This document shows positions 16,272-25,154 of a DNA stretch of 64,000 nucleotides, in pieces. The notes below the pieces were generated by a model. That model did not search any database, had not been told where the DNA came from, and saw only the letters and a list, made by a program, of their open reading frames with translations. Numbering within the stretch: position 1 is the stretch's first letter; every line of letters begins with the position of its first letter. Location of the stretch: assembly GCA_900771085.1 (NCBI GenBank), contig CAAGMR010000018.1:1-64000 (forward strand). The letters are read 5' to 3'. This stretch comes from Clostridia bacterium (GTDB lineage Bacteria; Bacillota; Clostridia; Oscillospirales; Acutalibacteraceae). Made by a program: the position numbers and the translations under genes.

Positions 16272-18755
16272 ATGGCTAAGCAGTATATCAGACACAATTT
16301 TGACAACACAATCTCCGCAAGAGAAATTACTCATGACGAAATTGCTTACAGAGCAGCTTGCGAAGGCATTGTACTTCTTGAAAACAACGGCTGCCTTCCA
16401 CTTAAGGACAAAAAAGTTGCCCTTTTCGGTGTAGGCGCAGGCTTTACAATCAAGGGCGGCTCAGGTTCAGGTGAAGTTAATAACCGCAGAAATATCAGCA
16501 TTTATGAAGGTATGAAAGAACGCGGCTACGAAATCACATCTGAAGGCTGGCTCAAGAAGTATGAACAGCTCGTTGTTGAAAGTTCAAAGACAGACGTAAA
16601 GGAATTCTTCAAGAATTTCAGCTTTGCTGACATCATGGCAATTTTCATGGGTACAGCAACTCTTCCAAGTCTTGGCGTAACAGCTGAAGATATTAAAGCA
16701 GCTCCTGCAGACACAGCTGTTTATGTTGTTTCCCGTCAGGCAGGCGAAGGCGGAGACAGAAAGATCGACAGAGGGGAAAACGACCTTTCAGAAGAGGAAA
16801 TCTCAAGCCTTAAGCTTCTCGTTGAAAACTATAAGAACGTAGTTCTTGTTATCAATATCGGTTCATCTCTCAACATGGACTTCCTCCAGAAGGTTCCGGG
16901 AATCGGAGCTGTAATGTTCATTGCACAGCTCGGTTCACAGGGCGGTTACGCATTTGCAGATGCACTTGACGGAACAGTTAACCCATCAGGTAAGCTCACA
17001 GACACATGGGCTAAAAAGTACGATGATATCCCATTTGCAAATGAGTACTCATACCTCAACGGAAACCTCAAGGACGAATACTACAAGGAAGGTATTCTTG
17101 TAGGTTATCGTTACTTCGACTCATATGGCGTAGAGCCTCTCTATCCGTTTGGCTACGGCCTTTCCTATACAACATTCGATATTGCAACAGACAAGGTTTG
17201 CGTAGACGGCACAAAGGTTCTCGCAAACGTTACTGTTAAGAACACAGGCGATATTGCCGGCAAGGAAGTTGTACAGCTTTATGTCAGCGCTCCAAACGGC
17301 ATTCTCAAGAAGGAATATCAGTCACTTGCAGCATTTGCAAAGACCGATGTTTTAAAGCCGGGCGACAGCCAGACTCTTACACTTGAGTTTGACATGAGCC
17401 TTGTTGAATCCTTCCGTGAGGACAGAGCACAGTATATCCTCGATGCAGGTAAATATATCATCCGCATAGGCAACTCCTCACGCAGCACATCCGTTGCTGC
17501 TGTAGTTGAGCTCGACAAAACTGTTGTTGTCGAGCAGGCAAAGAATGTCTGCCCTGTTCTCGAAGACTTCGAACAGCTCGACATTCCTGAGCGCCCTGAA
17601 GAGGACCTCTCCGGTGTAGAGGTTATCCCTCTCAGCGCAGATGCATTTGAAACAGTTTATCATGACTATGCTGCTCCAAAGCCATACCATGACCCTAAGG
17701 TAGATGCCATTGTTGATAAGATGACTCTCCTTGAAAAGGCTACTGTATGCGTTGGTGCTTCAATGCTTGCAGGTAACAGAACAATCAAGATTGAAGGCGC
17801 AGTAGGTCATTCAACATCCAAGTTCTGGGAGAAATACGGTCTTCCAAGCGTAGAACTTTCAGACGGACCTGCAGGTCTCAGACTTACAAGATTTGCCGGC
17901 GTTTATGACAACGGCAAGGTTAAGGCAATGGAAGGCTTCCTTGGCGGTATCGATACATTCCTTGATATGGTTCCTGCCGTAAAGAAGGTAATGTACGCAG
18001 ACCCTGAAAAGTCAAAGACAGCTTACCAGTATCCAACTGCATTCCCGACAGAGATTGCAGAGGCAAACTCCTGGAACCTTCCTCTCATCTATGAAATCGG
18101 CGAGGCAATTTCCAAAGAAATGATCGAGTTCGGTATTACTTACTGGCTTGCTCCTGCTCTTAACATCCACAGAAACCCACTTTGCGGACGTAACTTCGAA
18201 TACTATTCAGAAGACCCTGTTCTTTCCGGTAAGATGGCAGCAGCCGTTATCTCCGGCGTACAGAGCACACCGGGCCTTTATGTTGCTGCAAAGCATTATT
18301 GCTGCAACAACCAGGAAGACAGCCGTAATACGGTTTCATCAAACGTTTACGAAAGAGCTCTTCGTGAGATCTATGTAAAGGGCTTCAAGATTCTTGTAAA
18401 GGAAGCTAATGCCTCCGGCATCATGACTTCATACAACAAGGTAAACGGAGTTAACCCTCCAAACTCATATGACCTTTGCACAACTCTCCTCAGAAACGAG
18501 TGGGGCTTTGACGGTATCGTAATGTCAGACTGGTTTGGCAGCGTGTTTAACGGCAGCCCAATCCTTGCCATGAGAGCGGGCAACGACCTTAACATGCCTG
18601 GTATTCCAACTCAGAATCTCCAGATCCTTCTCGGCTCTGCACTTTCATTCATCCGTCCTGTAGATGTTGATCGCTGCTGCCGTAACATTGTAAAGCAGGT
18701 TGTTTATTCAAATGCTGTTTTACAGATGGAAAACGGAGAATTTACAGAAGCATAA
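16272..18755 (+). CDS. Glycoside hydrolase family 3 with permuted domain order (beta-glucosidase-type)
   Basis: 827 residues from ATG 16272 behind GGAGG. The domain order is reversed relative to most GH3 enzymes. The GH3 C-terminal alpha/beta sandwich comes first (about 20-300; GIVLLENNGCLPL, GVGAG, TDTWAK). A fibronectin-III-like domain follows (about 310-410). The GH3 N-terminal TIM barrel comes last (about 480-815), with LSDGPAGLR, AKHYCCNNQE and the nucleophile Asp in MSDWFG at about 753. This order is known from Ruminococcus albus and Butyrivibrio beta-glucosidases. There is no signal peptide, so it probably acts on imported oligosaccharides. Beta-glucosidase is the likeliest activity; beta-xylosidase is possible. 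Confidence 0.9.
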   Translation: MAKQYIRHNFDNTISAREITHDEIAYRAACEGIVLLENNGCLPLKDKKVALFGVGAGFTIKGGSGSGEVNNRRNISIYEGMKERGYEITSEGWLKKYEQLVVESSKTDVKEFFKNFSFADIMAIFMGTATLPSLGVTAEDIKAAPADTAVYVVSRQAGEGGDRKIDRGENDLSEEEISSLKLLVENYKNVVLVINIGSSLNMDFLQKVPGIGAVMFIAQLGSQGGYAFADALDGTVNPSGKLTDTWAKKYDDIPFANEYSYLNGNLKDEYYKEGILVGYRYFDSYGVEPLYPFGYGLSYTTFDIATDKVCVDGTKVLANVTVKNTGDIAGKEVVQLYVSAPNGILKKEYQSLAAFAKTDVLKPGDSQTLTLEFDMSLVESFREDRAQYILDAGKYIIRIGNSSRSTSVAAVVELDKTVVVEQAKNVCPVLEDFEQLDIPERPEEDLSGVEVIPLSADAFETVYHDYAAPKPYHDPKVDAIVDKMTLLEKATVCVGASMLAGNRTIKIEGAVGHSTSKFWEKYGLPSVELSDGPAGLRLTRFAGVYDNGKVKAMEGFLGGIDTFLDMVPAVKKVMYADPEKSKTAYQYPTAFPTEIAEANSWNLPLIYEIGEAISKEMIEFGITYWLAPALNIHRNPLCGRNFEYYSEDPVLSGKMAAAVISGVQSTPGLYVAAKHYCCNNQEDSRNTVSSNVYERALREIYVKGFKILVKEANASGIMTSYNKVNGVNPPNSYDLCTTLLRNEWGFDGIVMSDWFGSVFNGSPILAMRAGNDLNMPGIPTQNLQILLGSALSFIRPVDVDRCCRNIVKQVVYSNAVLQMENGEFTEA

Positions 18756-18764
18756 TAATTTTTT

Positions 18765-18796
18765 AGAGGCCGACAGATGTCGGCCTCTATTTTTTG
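18765..18796 (+). terminator. Terminator after the GH3 gene
   Basis: Stem AGAGGCCGACA / TGTCGGCCTCT followed by ATTTTTT. Confidence 0.9.
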
Positions 18797-18822
18797 ACAA
18801 CAAATAACAATTTGTGTATAAT
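18794..18822 (+). promoter_or_regulatory. Promoter of the AGCS symporter
   Basis: Consensus TTGACA at 18794-18799, 17-bp spacer, consensus TATAAT at 18817-18822. Confidence 0.8.
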
Positions 18823-18842
18823 ACTGCCAATAATTTTAAAAC

Positions 18843-18902
18843 TACACGTTTCGAGGCAAAGGCGTCTGAGTTACGTTTGCCTTGGTGCGTGTATTTTTTT
18901 TT
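18843..18902 (+). promoter_or_regulatory. Attenuator-like nested hairpin with T9 in the leader of the AGCS gene
   Basis: Outer stem TACACG (18843-18848) / CGTGTA (18888-18893), inner stem AGGCAAA (18854-18860) / TTTGCCT (18876-18882), further CGT/ACG pairing inside, then nine T (18894-18902). The ribosome site AAAGGGAG begins at 18904. It lies between a consensus promoter and the gene, so full transcripts must pass an intrinsic terminator. It does not match the glycine riboswitch pattern. Confidence 0.65.
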
Positions 18903-18917
18903 GAAAGGGAGAACAAC

Positions 18918-20363
18918 ATGGAAACAACCTTTATGGAAAAAGTCATGGCCGTAATGGGCAAAGTCGATGACTTTGTATGGGGTCCTGTAATGCTTATCCT
19001 CCTTGTTGGTACAGGTATTTTCCTTACCTGCAGAATCGGATTCAGAACATGGACAAACCTTGGCTATGCACTTAAATCAGTTTTATCAAAGCAGGCAAGA
19101 ACAACAGAGAGAGGCACAGGTGACATTTCACCATTTGCAGCTCTTATGACAGCTCTTGCAGCAACAATCGGTACAGGTAACATCGTAGGTGTTGCTACAG
19201 CTCTTGTAAGCGGTGGCCCGGGTGCTCTTGTATGGATGGAAATCTCAGCTATTTTCGGCCTTACAAGTAAGTTCTCAGAGTGTATGCTTGCTATCAAGTA
19301 CCGTACAACAAATGAAGCAGGCGAAATGCTTGGTGGTCCTATGACCACAATGAAGAGAGGTCTCAAGAATAAAAAGCTTGGCGCAGTTCTTGCATTCCTC
19401 TTCGCACTCTTTACCGTATTCGCATCTTTTGGTATCGGTAACATGACACAGGGTAACTCAATCTCATCTGCTCTTCTTAACACATGGAATATTCCAACAT
19501 GGATCACAGGCGTAATTGTTGCAACTCTTGTTCTTATCATCCTTCTTGGCGGTATCACAAGACTTTCAAAAGTATCTTCTGTAGTAGTTCCTACTATGGC
19601 AGTTTTCTACCTCGTATTTGGTGTTGTAGTAATCATCGGTAACATTCAGCACCTTCCTGAAGCAGTTGCTCTCATGTTCAAGTGTGCATTTAGCGTTCAC
19701 GCTGTAACCGGTGGTGTACTTGGTGCAATCGTATCCGGTATGATGCAGTCAATGCGCTGGGGTGTTGCTCGTGGTGTATTCTCAAATGAAGCAGGCATGG
19801 GTTCTGCCGCTATCACTGCAGCTGCTGCAACAACAGACGATCCTGTTCGCCAGGGTTATATCAATATGACAGGTACATTCTTCGATACAATCGTTATCTG
19901 TACTGTAACAGGTCTTGCCATCTGCTCTTCAGGTGTTCTTGGTATGACAGATGCTGCCGGCCAGCTTGTTTCAGGTTCAGCTCTTACAATCGCTGCTTTC
20001 GAAACAGTTCTTGGCAAGTTCGGTGGCTGGATGGTTACAATCGGTATCGCACTCTTCGCCTTCTCAACAATTCTCGGTTGGGAATATCATGGTGAAAAGG
20101 CTCTCGAGTATCTCATTCCAAACCAGAAGGTTTGCGTAGCATACAGAGTATTCTTTGCTCTTCTTGCTTTCGTAGGATGCACACAGTCACTCGACTTCGT
20201 ATGGACATTCTCCGATATCGCAAATGCACTTATGGCAATTCCAAACCTTATCACAATGCTTCTTCTTTCAGGCGTTATTGCTTCTGAAGTTAAGCGTTTC
20301 CAGCCGGAAATTGATAAGGAAAAAGAACTTCGCAAGCAGGCTCGCAAGGCTGCAAAGAAGTAA
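18918..20363 (+). CDS. AGCS family sodium:alanine/glycine symporter
   Basis: 481 residues from ATG 18918 with AAAGGGAG; the TTG-type upstream start at 18882 falls in the hairpin and is rejected. It has about eleven hydrophobic segments. AGCS landmarks are GTGNIVGVATAL near residue 90, the PG.LVWME stretch, ARGVFSNEAGMGSA near 290 and LGWEYHGEKALEYL near 395. The family imports alanine or glycine with sodium. It is a single-gene unit with an attenuator-like leader and its own terminator, so expression is probably controlled by transcript elongation. The substrate cannot be fixed from sequence. Confidence 0.93.
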   Translation: METTFMEKVMAVMGKVDDFVWGPVMLILLVGTGIFLTCRIGFRTWTNLGYALKSVLSKQARTTERGTGDISPFAALMTALAATIGTGNIVGVATALVSGGPGALVWMEISAIFGLTSKFSECMLAIKYRTTNEAGEMLGGPMTTMKRGLKNKKLGAVLAFLFALFTVFASFGIGNMTQGNSISSALLNTWNIPTWITGVIVATLVLIILLGGITRLSKVSSVVVPTMAVFYLVFGVVVIIGNIQHLPEAVALMFKCAFSVHAVTGGVLGAIVSGMMQSMRWGVARGVFSNEAGMGSAAITAAAATTDDPVRQGYINMTGTFFDTIVICTVTGLAICSSGVLGMTDAAGQLVSGSALTIAAFETVLGKFGGWMVTIGIALFAFSTILGWEYHGEKALEYLIPNQKVCVAYRVFFALLAFVGCTQSLDFVWTFSDIANALMAIPNLITMLLLSGVIASEVKRFQPEIDKEKELRKQARKAAKK

Positions 20364-20396
20364 TTAGCCTATCGGATTAGAACAACACAGAACATT

Positions 20397-20439
20397 ACAA
20401 CCACCAAAAAGGGGAGACCTTTTTTGGTGGTTGTTTTTC
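20397..20439 (+). terminator. Terminator after the AGCS gene
   Basis: Long stem ACAACCACCAAAAAGG / CCTTTTTTGGTGGTTGT with a 5-base loop and a following TTTT. Confidence 0.9.
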
Positions 20440-20449
20440 TGTTTTTGCG

Positions 20450-20479
20450 TTGCTGTTTTTAATGACTTGTGTATACAAT
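20450..20479 (+). promoter_or_regulatory. Possible ferritin promoter
   Basis: TTGCTG at 20450-20455, 18-bp spacer, TACAAT at 20474-20479. No Fur or PerR box is obvious. Confidence 0.4.
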
Positions 20480-20512
20480 GAAGCTGTGGTCAATACTTTT
20501 TGGAGGTAAATT

Positions 20513-21025
20513 ATGAAAACCAGGACCGCAGAATTATTGAATACGCAGATTAACAAGGAACTTCATTCTGCATATCTCTATTTTGAGATGTCACGTTACT
20601 ATGAAGACTTAGGGCTGAAAGGCTTTGCCAACTGGTTCTTTGTCCAGGCGCAAGAGGAATGTGACCATGCAATGCTATTCTTCAGATTCATGCAGAACAA
20701 TGGCCTGAAGGTTACGCTAAAAGCACTGGATGCACCTGGGGACGATTATGAAGGTGTTCTTGAACCGTTAACTGCTGCACTTGAACAGGAAAAGCTTGTT
20801 ACAGAGCTTATCCATAACATATTCAAGGTAGCAATGGACGACAATGATTTCAGAACCATGCAGTTCCTTAACTGGTTTATTGACGAGCAGGCCGAAGAGG
20901 AAATGAATGCCAGAGAGCTCATTTCAAAGATTGAATGCTTCGGCGAAGAAGGCGCAGCTCTTTATCATATTGATAAAGAACTGGGAGAAAGGGTTTATGA
21001 AAGCCCTACTCTGGAATTACCATAA
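20513..21025 (+). CDS. ftnA: Non-heme ferritin
   Basis: 170 residues, the size of bacterial ferritin (24-mer iron-storage shell). Ferroxidase-centre ligands are visible: Glu16 (INKELHSA), Glu49 and His52 (AQEECDHA), a Glu in ALEQEK at about 90, and Gln/Glu in FIDEQAEEE at about 125. No heme-binding Met of the bacterioferritin type is evident. ATG 20513 follows TTGGAGG. It is a single-gene unit convergent with ndk across a shared terminator. The family oxidises Fe(II) and stores it, limiting oxidative damage in anaerobes. Confidence 0.93.
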   Translation: MKTRTAELLNTQINKELHSAYLYFEMSRYYEDLGLKGFANWFFVQAQEECDHAMLFFRFMQNNGLKVTLKALDAPGDDYEGVLEPLTAALEQEKLVTELIHNIFKVAMDDNDFRTMQFLNWFIDEQAEEEMNARELISKIECFGEEGAALYHIDKELGERVYESPTLELP

Positions 21026-21028
21026 TAA

Positions 21029-21056
21029 AAAAGGCTGTCCGAAAGGACAGCCTTTT
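21029..21056. terminator. Bidirectional terminator between ferritin and ndk
   Basis: Perfect stem AAAAGGCTGTCC / GGACAGCCTTTT with a GAAA loop. Confidence 0.9.
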
Positions 21057-21069
21057 ATTGTGCTTGAAA

Positions 21070-21468
21070 TTAGCCGAAGAAACGGGCAATTTCGATTTCT
21101 GCATTTTCAACAGAGTCAGAACCATGAATGATGTTTTCTGATGTTGAAGTAGCGAAATCACCGCGGATTGTGCCGCCTTTTGCTTCGTCATACTTTGTAG
21201 GACCCATGATGTTTCTCATGCCTGCAACAGCGTTGTCACCTTCTACGATCATAGCAAGTACAGGACCTGAAGTCATGTAAGCAACTACATCAGGGAAGAA
21301 TGGTCTGTCAGCGATGTGAGCGTAATGCTCTCTAAGGATTGGCTCGTCAAGATTCATCATCTTTGCATCAACGATTTTGAAGCCTTTCTTTTCAATTCTG
21401 CCGATTACTTCGCCCATAAGGCCACGCTTAATGCAGTCAGGCTTGAGCATGATATATGTTCTTTCCAT
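21070..21468 (-). CDS. ndk: Nucleoside-diphosphate kinase
   Basis: 132 residues, close to the usual 135-150. The catalytic block NIIHGSDS with the phospho-histidine is intact, and the N-terminus ERTYIMLKPDCIKRGLMGEVIGRIEKKG is typical. The enzyme moves the gamma-phosphate between nucleoside triphosphates and diphosphates. GGAGG lies before ATG 21468. It is a single gene, divergent from the DUF2804 gene. Confidence 0.97.
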   Translation of the reverse strand: MERTYIMLKPDCIKRGLMGEVIGRIEKKGFKIVDAKMMNLDEPILREHYAHIADRPFFPDVVAYMTSGPVLAMIVEGDNAVAGMRNIMGPTKYDEAKGGTIRGDFATSTSENIIHGSDSVENAEIEIARFFG

Positions 21469-21546
21469 ATTCCAAAAACCTCCAAGTTTTAAGTCCTTTT
21501 TATTTTCACATATATAATAATTATAAGCAACATAAATTTGTTCATA

Positions 21547-21555
21547 TGGTATAAT
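21547..21555 (+). promoter_or_regulatory. Extended -10 promoter element for the DUF2804 operon
   Basis: TGGTATAAT at 21547-21555 (TGN plus perfect -10). The -35 region is weak (GCAACA), as extended -10 promoters allow. Confidence 0.5.
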
Positions 21556-21595
21556 GTTTTTTGTAGTTTAACACGGACTTCATGGAGGAATAATT

Positions 21596-22669
21596 ATGAA
21601 AAGAACTTATACCCCTTGGCAGGACTGGAAAAACCCTAGTGCTCAGAAAGAGTACACAGAACCAACAAAAATGCTTTCAGAAGATGGAACTCTTCTTGCA
21701 GCAGGTTGGGCAAGACACAACGTTTTTGACTATGACCGTTTCAGCGTAAAGCATCCGATGAGACGTAAGGAGTGGGATTTCTATCAGCTCTCAAACGGCA
21801 GATATGAAGTGCAGCTCAGCATGGCAAACATTTCTCTTGGAGGATATGTTTCTGCAGTGCTTATTGACCTTAAGGAAAAGAAGACAATCAAGACTGCAAT
21901 GCACCTTTTCCTTGGCGGAAAAGACAAATATGTCCTTCCACCAAAAGGCGATGTTCCAAATCACGTTGAAATGAAAATCGGCAAAGCAGAGTTCTGCTTT
22001 GACACAAAGGAAGACGTAAGAACAATTTACTTCTCTGACGGTACAACAGAGTGTAAATTTACAATGGATATTCTCCCGGGCCACGAGAATATCACAACTC
22101 TTTTACCTTTCAAAAATAAAGAAGACCGCTATTTCATGACCACAAAGCAGAATTCAATGCCTACAGAAGGTTATTTCAAGGTTGGCAACGATACATGGGA
22201 TTTCACAAAGGATGACACATTCACAGTTCTTGACTGGGGCCGTGTATGCACTCCTTACAGCCTCGTATGGTACTGGGGCAATGGTTCAACATATGTTTAT
22301 GATGACAATGGCGAAAAGCATATATTCGGATTTGAAATCACATGGGGCATCGGTGATGAGTCAAATGCTACCGAGACATGCATGTTCTACGACGGCAAGG
22401 CTCACAAGTTCGGCGCAATAGACGTTGAAACCTTCCCGAAGCCGGACAAGTATATGGAGCCTTGGCATTTTGTATCTGAAGACGGACGCTTCGACTTTAC
22501 AATGACTCCATTCTATGATCATCACGCTGACACCAATGCTCTTGTTATGCGTATGAACAGCCATCAGGTACATGGTATCTGGAATGGTACAGCTGTTCTC
22601 GATGACGGCACAAAACTTGAAATAAAGGACATGTATGCCTTCTGTGAATATGTTGAAAACAGATGGTAA
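21596..22669 (+). CDS. DUF2804 domain-containing protein
   Basis: 357 residues from ATG 21596 behind GGAGGA. Recognised as DUF2804 from the block VLDWGR.C.PY....WYWG.GS at about 215-232 and the C-terminal HQVHG.WNG.AVLDDG. The fold is predicted to be a beta-rich, lipocalin-like barrel related to the hydroxyneurosporene-synthase group; no enzyme activity is established. It has no signal peptide. It is first of three closely spaced genes, before a PLC-like protein and a lipoprotein. A role in lipid or envelope metabolism is only a guess from these neighbours. Confidence 0.8.
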   Translation: MKRTYTPWQDWKNPSAQKEYTEPTKMLSEDGTLLAAGWARHNVFDYDRFSVKHPMRRKEWDFYQLSNGRYEVQLSMANISLGGYVSAVLIDLKEKKTIKTAMHLFLGGKDKYVLPPKGDVPNHVEMKIGKAEFCFDTKEDVRTIYFSDGTTECKFTMDILPGHENITTLLPFKNKEDRYFMTTKQNSMPTEGYFKVGNDTWDFTKDDTFTVLDWGRVCTPYSLVWYWGNGSTYVYDDNGEKHIFGFEITWGIGDESNATETCMFYDGKAHKFGAIDVETFPKPDKYMEPWHFVSEDGRFDFTMTPFYDHHADTNALVMRMNSHQVHGIWNGTAVLDDGTKLEIKDMYAFCEYVENRW

Positions 22670-22708
22670 TATCGTTCTGACATTTTAGTATAGAATCGAG
22701 GTGCTTTT

Positions 22709-23554
22709 ATGCCTGCAGGATATGCACATTATTGTTTTGGTCGAGATGTTTATTTTCAACTTCCAAAAGCACAGCAGAATCTTATCAGAAAGAATATTCA
22801 TATCTTTGATATTGCGGTTCATGGTCCGGATCTGACCTTCTACTATCTTCCGGAAAATCGAAACGGAATAGTTGAAACCGGCAATTCCATACATAATGCC
22901 CCGGGTCTTGATTTCTTCAAACCCGCATCGGCGGTATTAAGAAATTCCGGCTATCCGGACAAAGACAGAGCATTCATTTATGGCTATCTCTGCCATTTCG
23001 CTCTTGATATGACCTGTCACCCATATGTTAATCAGAGAGTGCTCGACTGCAATATTCCACATTTTAAGACCGAAGCAGAATTTGACCGTTATATGATGGA
23101 ACTTGACCATGTTTACAATCCTGCGGGAAAAAGCATGGTAACACACATTTATCCTTCTATCGGTGCAGCAAAGGTTATGGAGAAGTATTATCCGAACCTT
23201 AACTATAAACAGCTTTATACCTGCATGCATTCGATGATTTTTATGCTCAATTTCCTGACTATGCCAAACAAACTGGTCAGAGAGTTTCTCTTCCCTCTGT
23301 TTGATCTTGTGGGAGCACGCTCATTTAAGGATCTGGTTATTCCATTTACGCCGGACCCGTTATGTGAAGAGAGCAATATTGAACTTCACGATCTTTATAA
23401 AAAAGCAGTTCCGCTCGCAGTCAAACTCATTAATGAGTTTGACGCAATAGCTTCGGGCGCACTGCCTTGGACTAACGAATACCTTGTGTCATTTGACCCT
23501 CCCAATTTAAAGGATGGCGAATATGAGCCGGGCATAATAGAGCCTGTTGAATAG
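22709..23554 (+). CDS. Zinc-dependent phospholipase C-like protein
   Basis: 281 residues from ATG 22709 behind CGAGGTG. The opening MPAGYAHYCFG and the histidine/aspartate-rich helices (AVHGPDLTFYY, YGYLCHFALDMTCHPY, LDHVY) match the zinc_dep_PLPC domain seen in many Clostridia, related to the bacterial PLC/P1 nuclease zinc fold. There is no signal peptide, unlike secreted alpha-toxin-type enzymes, so an intracellular role is likely. The gene lies 39 bp after the DUF2804 gene and 64 bp before a lipoprotein gene, probably in one operon. Confidence 0.75.
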   Translation: MPAGYAHYCFGRDVYFQLPKAQQNLIRKNIHIFDIAVHGPDLTFYYLPENRNGIVETGNSIHNAPGLDFFKPASAVLRNSGYPDKDRAFIYGYLCHFALDMTCHPYVNQRVLDCNIPHFKTEAEFDRYMMELDHVYNPAGKSMVTHIYPSIGAAKVMEKYYPNLNYKQLYTCMHSMIFMLNFLTMPNKLVREFLFPLFDLVGARSFKDLVIPFTPDPLCEESNIELHDLYKKAVPLAVKLINEFDAIASGALPWTNEYLVSFDPPNLKDGEYEPGIIEPVE

Positions 23555-23618
23555 CAGCATATTTGCACTTTCAATGAGCTGCTCAAGATGGTAAAATGAC
23601 CAGGAAGGTGATAGCAAA

Positions 23619-25076
23619 ATGAACAGAATAAAGACCGTTGTTGCACTTGTTCTTGCAGCAATAATGGCATTCAGCCTTACAGGATGTAACTTTTTTACCA
23701 ATTGCGAAAACACCGAGCAATATGAATGCTATGAAGGATATAAAGGAATAATTGATTTTGGCATTTTTTCCGGTGCGTCTGAAGACGCAAAGGCAGCTGC
23801 CACAGTCGCAAAGCGACTTGGCGTTGATGCGGAATCAGTCAAAGCATATAAACTGAATGAAGAGACTCTGGCAAAGGTTCCTGAGTGGGAGGTTGCCTTA
23901 AAGGGCAATGAATTCTCAAAGAAGGGTGAACTTGCTGAAAAAGAGTACACTACATTTTTAAACAAGGAGAGCAAAACCGGCGCAGTTGCCGGCATGCTGT
24001 CCGGAAACGATGATACTCTGGTAGTTCTTCTTGTAAATAAAGATTCTTATTCCGATTACCTTTCCATTTCCGGGGAAGAACTCCAGAAGGACTGGGGCAA
24101 TTTCAACAGCGAAAAGCCGTATTTCATCAACAAGAAGAAAATATACGGCTTCGGTTATCTCTCATCCAAGAGTGGGTTCCTTGTAAAGAATACCGACAGC
24201 TCAGATCCTGAGATGATCATGCCTGAAGTTTGCCCAAGTTATATCTGCGAGAAGGATAATTACATTTATACCTGCCTTGAAAACGTTGACGGTGCATACA
24301 GTTCAAAGCTTTACCGCTACGACACAAAGGAAAAAGATAAGGAAGCTGCTTTGGAAATGCTTTCCAAAGGCGATGTATCTTACCTTTCACTTCAGGGCGA
24401 ATATCTTTACTACTGTAAGACAAAGGCCACAGATGATGGATTTAAGACAACAGGCTTTTATCGTTCAGACCTTGACGGAAAGAATGAGGAAACCATCATC
24501 AATAAGGAGACCTATGATAATTACAAAACCGGAACAAAGGTTTATTATCGCAATGGCTCCGACAACAGTGAGCATGTTTACGATCTCCTTACAGGAAGCG
24601 ATGAGCAGATAACCGAGAAGAATACATATCATTTCTTCACGGATGGTTCCAGGTATGGATACTACATCTACTATGACGAGGCTGAAGAGGCAAAAGATGA
24701 CCTTGATGCTGAAGATGAAGAGGAGCAGGAAAGCGACCTCGACATCAAAACAGCAGAACTTACATCTAACGATCTCGTTCAGATAGACCTTACCACAGGA
24801 GAAACCAAAATCCTTGCAGAATGCCTTCCTCAGTGCAATATCTTAGGTGTAGAAGACCGCATTTACTTCTCCAACTCAGATGAAGATGAAAAGGTTTACT
24901 GCGTTTACAAGGATGGTGGATTCAGACGTATCACAAGAGATGAATATGTAGGAAAAATCATGACTTATCATGACCTCCTTGTCTACTTCACATACGCTGA
25001 TGACGATTACAAAGATGTCGACAAGATTTATATCTGCAATCTTGATGGCAGCACCAGGATTGAACTTACAAGATAA
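23619..25076 (+). CDS. Putative lipoprotein with a beta-propeller-like (DUF5050-type) domain
   Basis: 485 residues. A signal peptide with lipobox LTGC places the lipidated Cys near residue 24. The body contains repeated short blocks such as YIYTCLE, YLYYCKTKA, RIYFSNSDEDEKVYC and KIYICNLDGS, the Y-x-Y....DG pattern of DUF5050/propeller proteins. An acidic linker (DDLDAEDEEEQESD) is near 365. Function unknown; it is probably surface-exposed and last in the DUF2804 operon, before a strong terminator. ATG 23619 follows AGGAAGGTGAT. Confidence 0.75.
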   Translation: MNRIKTVVALVLAAIMAFSLTGCNFFTNCENTEQYECYEGYKGIIDFGIFSGASEDAKAAATVAKRLGVDAESVKAYKLNEETLAKVPEWEVALKGNEFSKKGELAEKEYTTFLNKESKTGAVAGMLSGNDDTLVVLLVNKDSYSDYLSISGEELQKDWGNFNSEKPYFINKKKIYGFGYLSSKSGFLVKNTDSSDPEMIMPEVCPSYICEKDNYIYTCLENVDGAYSSKLYRYDTKEKDKEAALEMLSKGDVSYLSLQGEYLYYCKTKATDDGFKTTGFYRSDLDGKNEETIINKETYDNYKTGTKVYYRNGSDNSEHVYDLLTGSDEQITEKNTYHFFTDGSRYGYYIYYDEAEEAKDDLDAEDEEEQESDLDIKTAELTSNDLVQIDLTTGETKILAECLPQCNILGVEDRIYFSNSDEDEKVYCVYKDGGFRRITRDEYVGKIMTYHDLLVYFTYADDDYKDVDKIYICNLDGSTRIELTR

Positions 25077-25102
25077 TCAGACACCTACAGGCTACAGATA
25101 GA

Positions 25103-25150
25103 AACCGGCCGAGACTTCAAGCTTACGCTTGGTCTCGGCCGGTTCGGCTT
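25103..25150. terminator. Terminator between the lipoprotein and the MATE gene
   Basis: GC-rich stem AACCGGCCGAGAC / GTCTCGGCCGGTT enclosing a second CAAGC/GCTTG stem; CGGCTTTTATTT follows. Confidence 0.85.
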
Positions 25151-25154
25151 TTAT

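Noticed and set aside
18823..18917. Glycine riboswitch before the AGCS symporter
   Set aside because: The leader is under 100 nt and shows none of the tandem-aptamer sequence pattern; only a nested terminator hairpin is visible.
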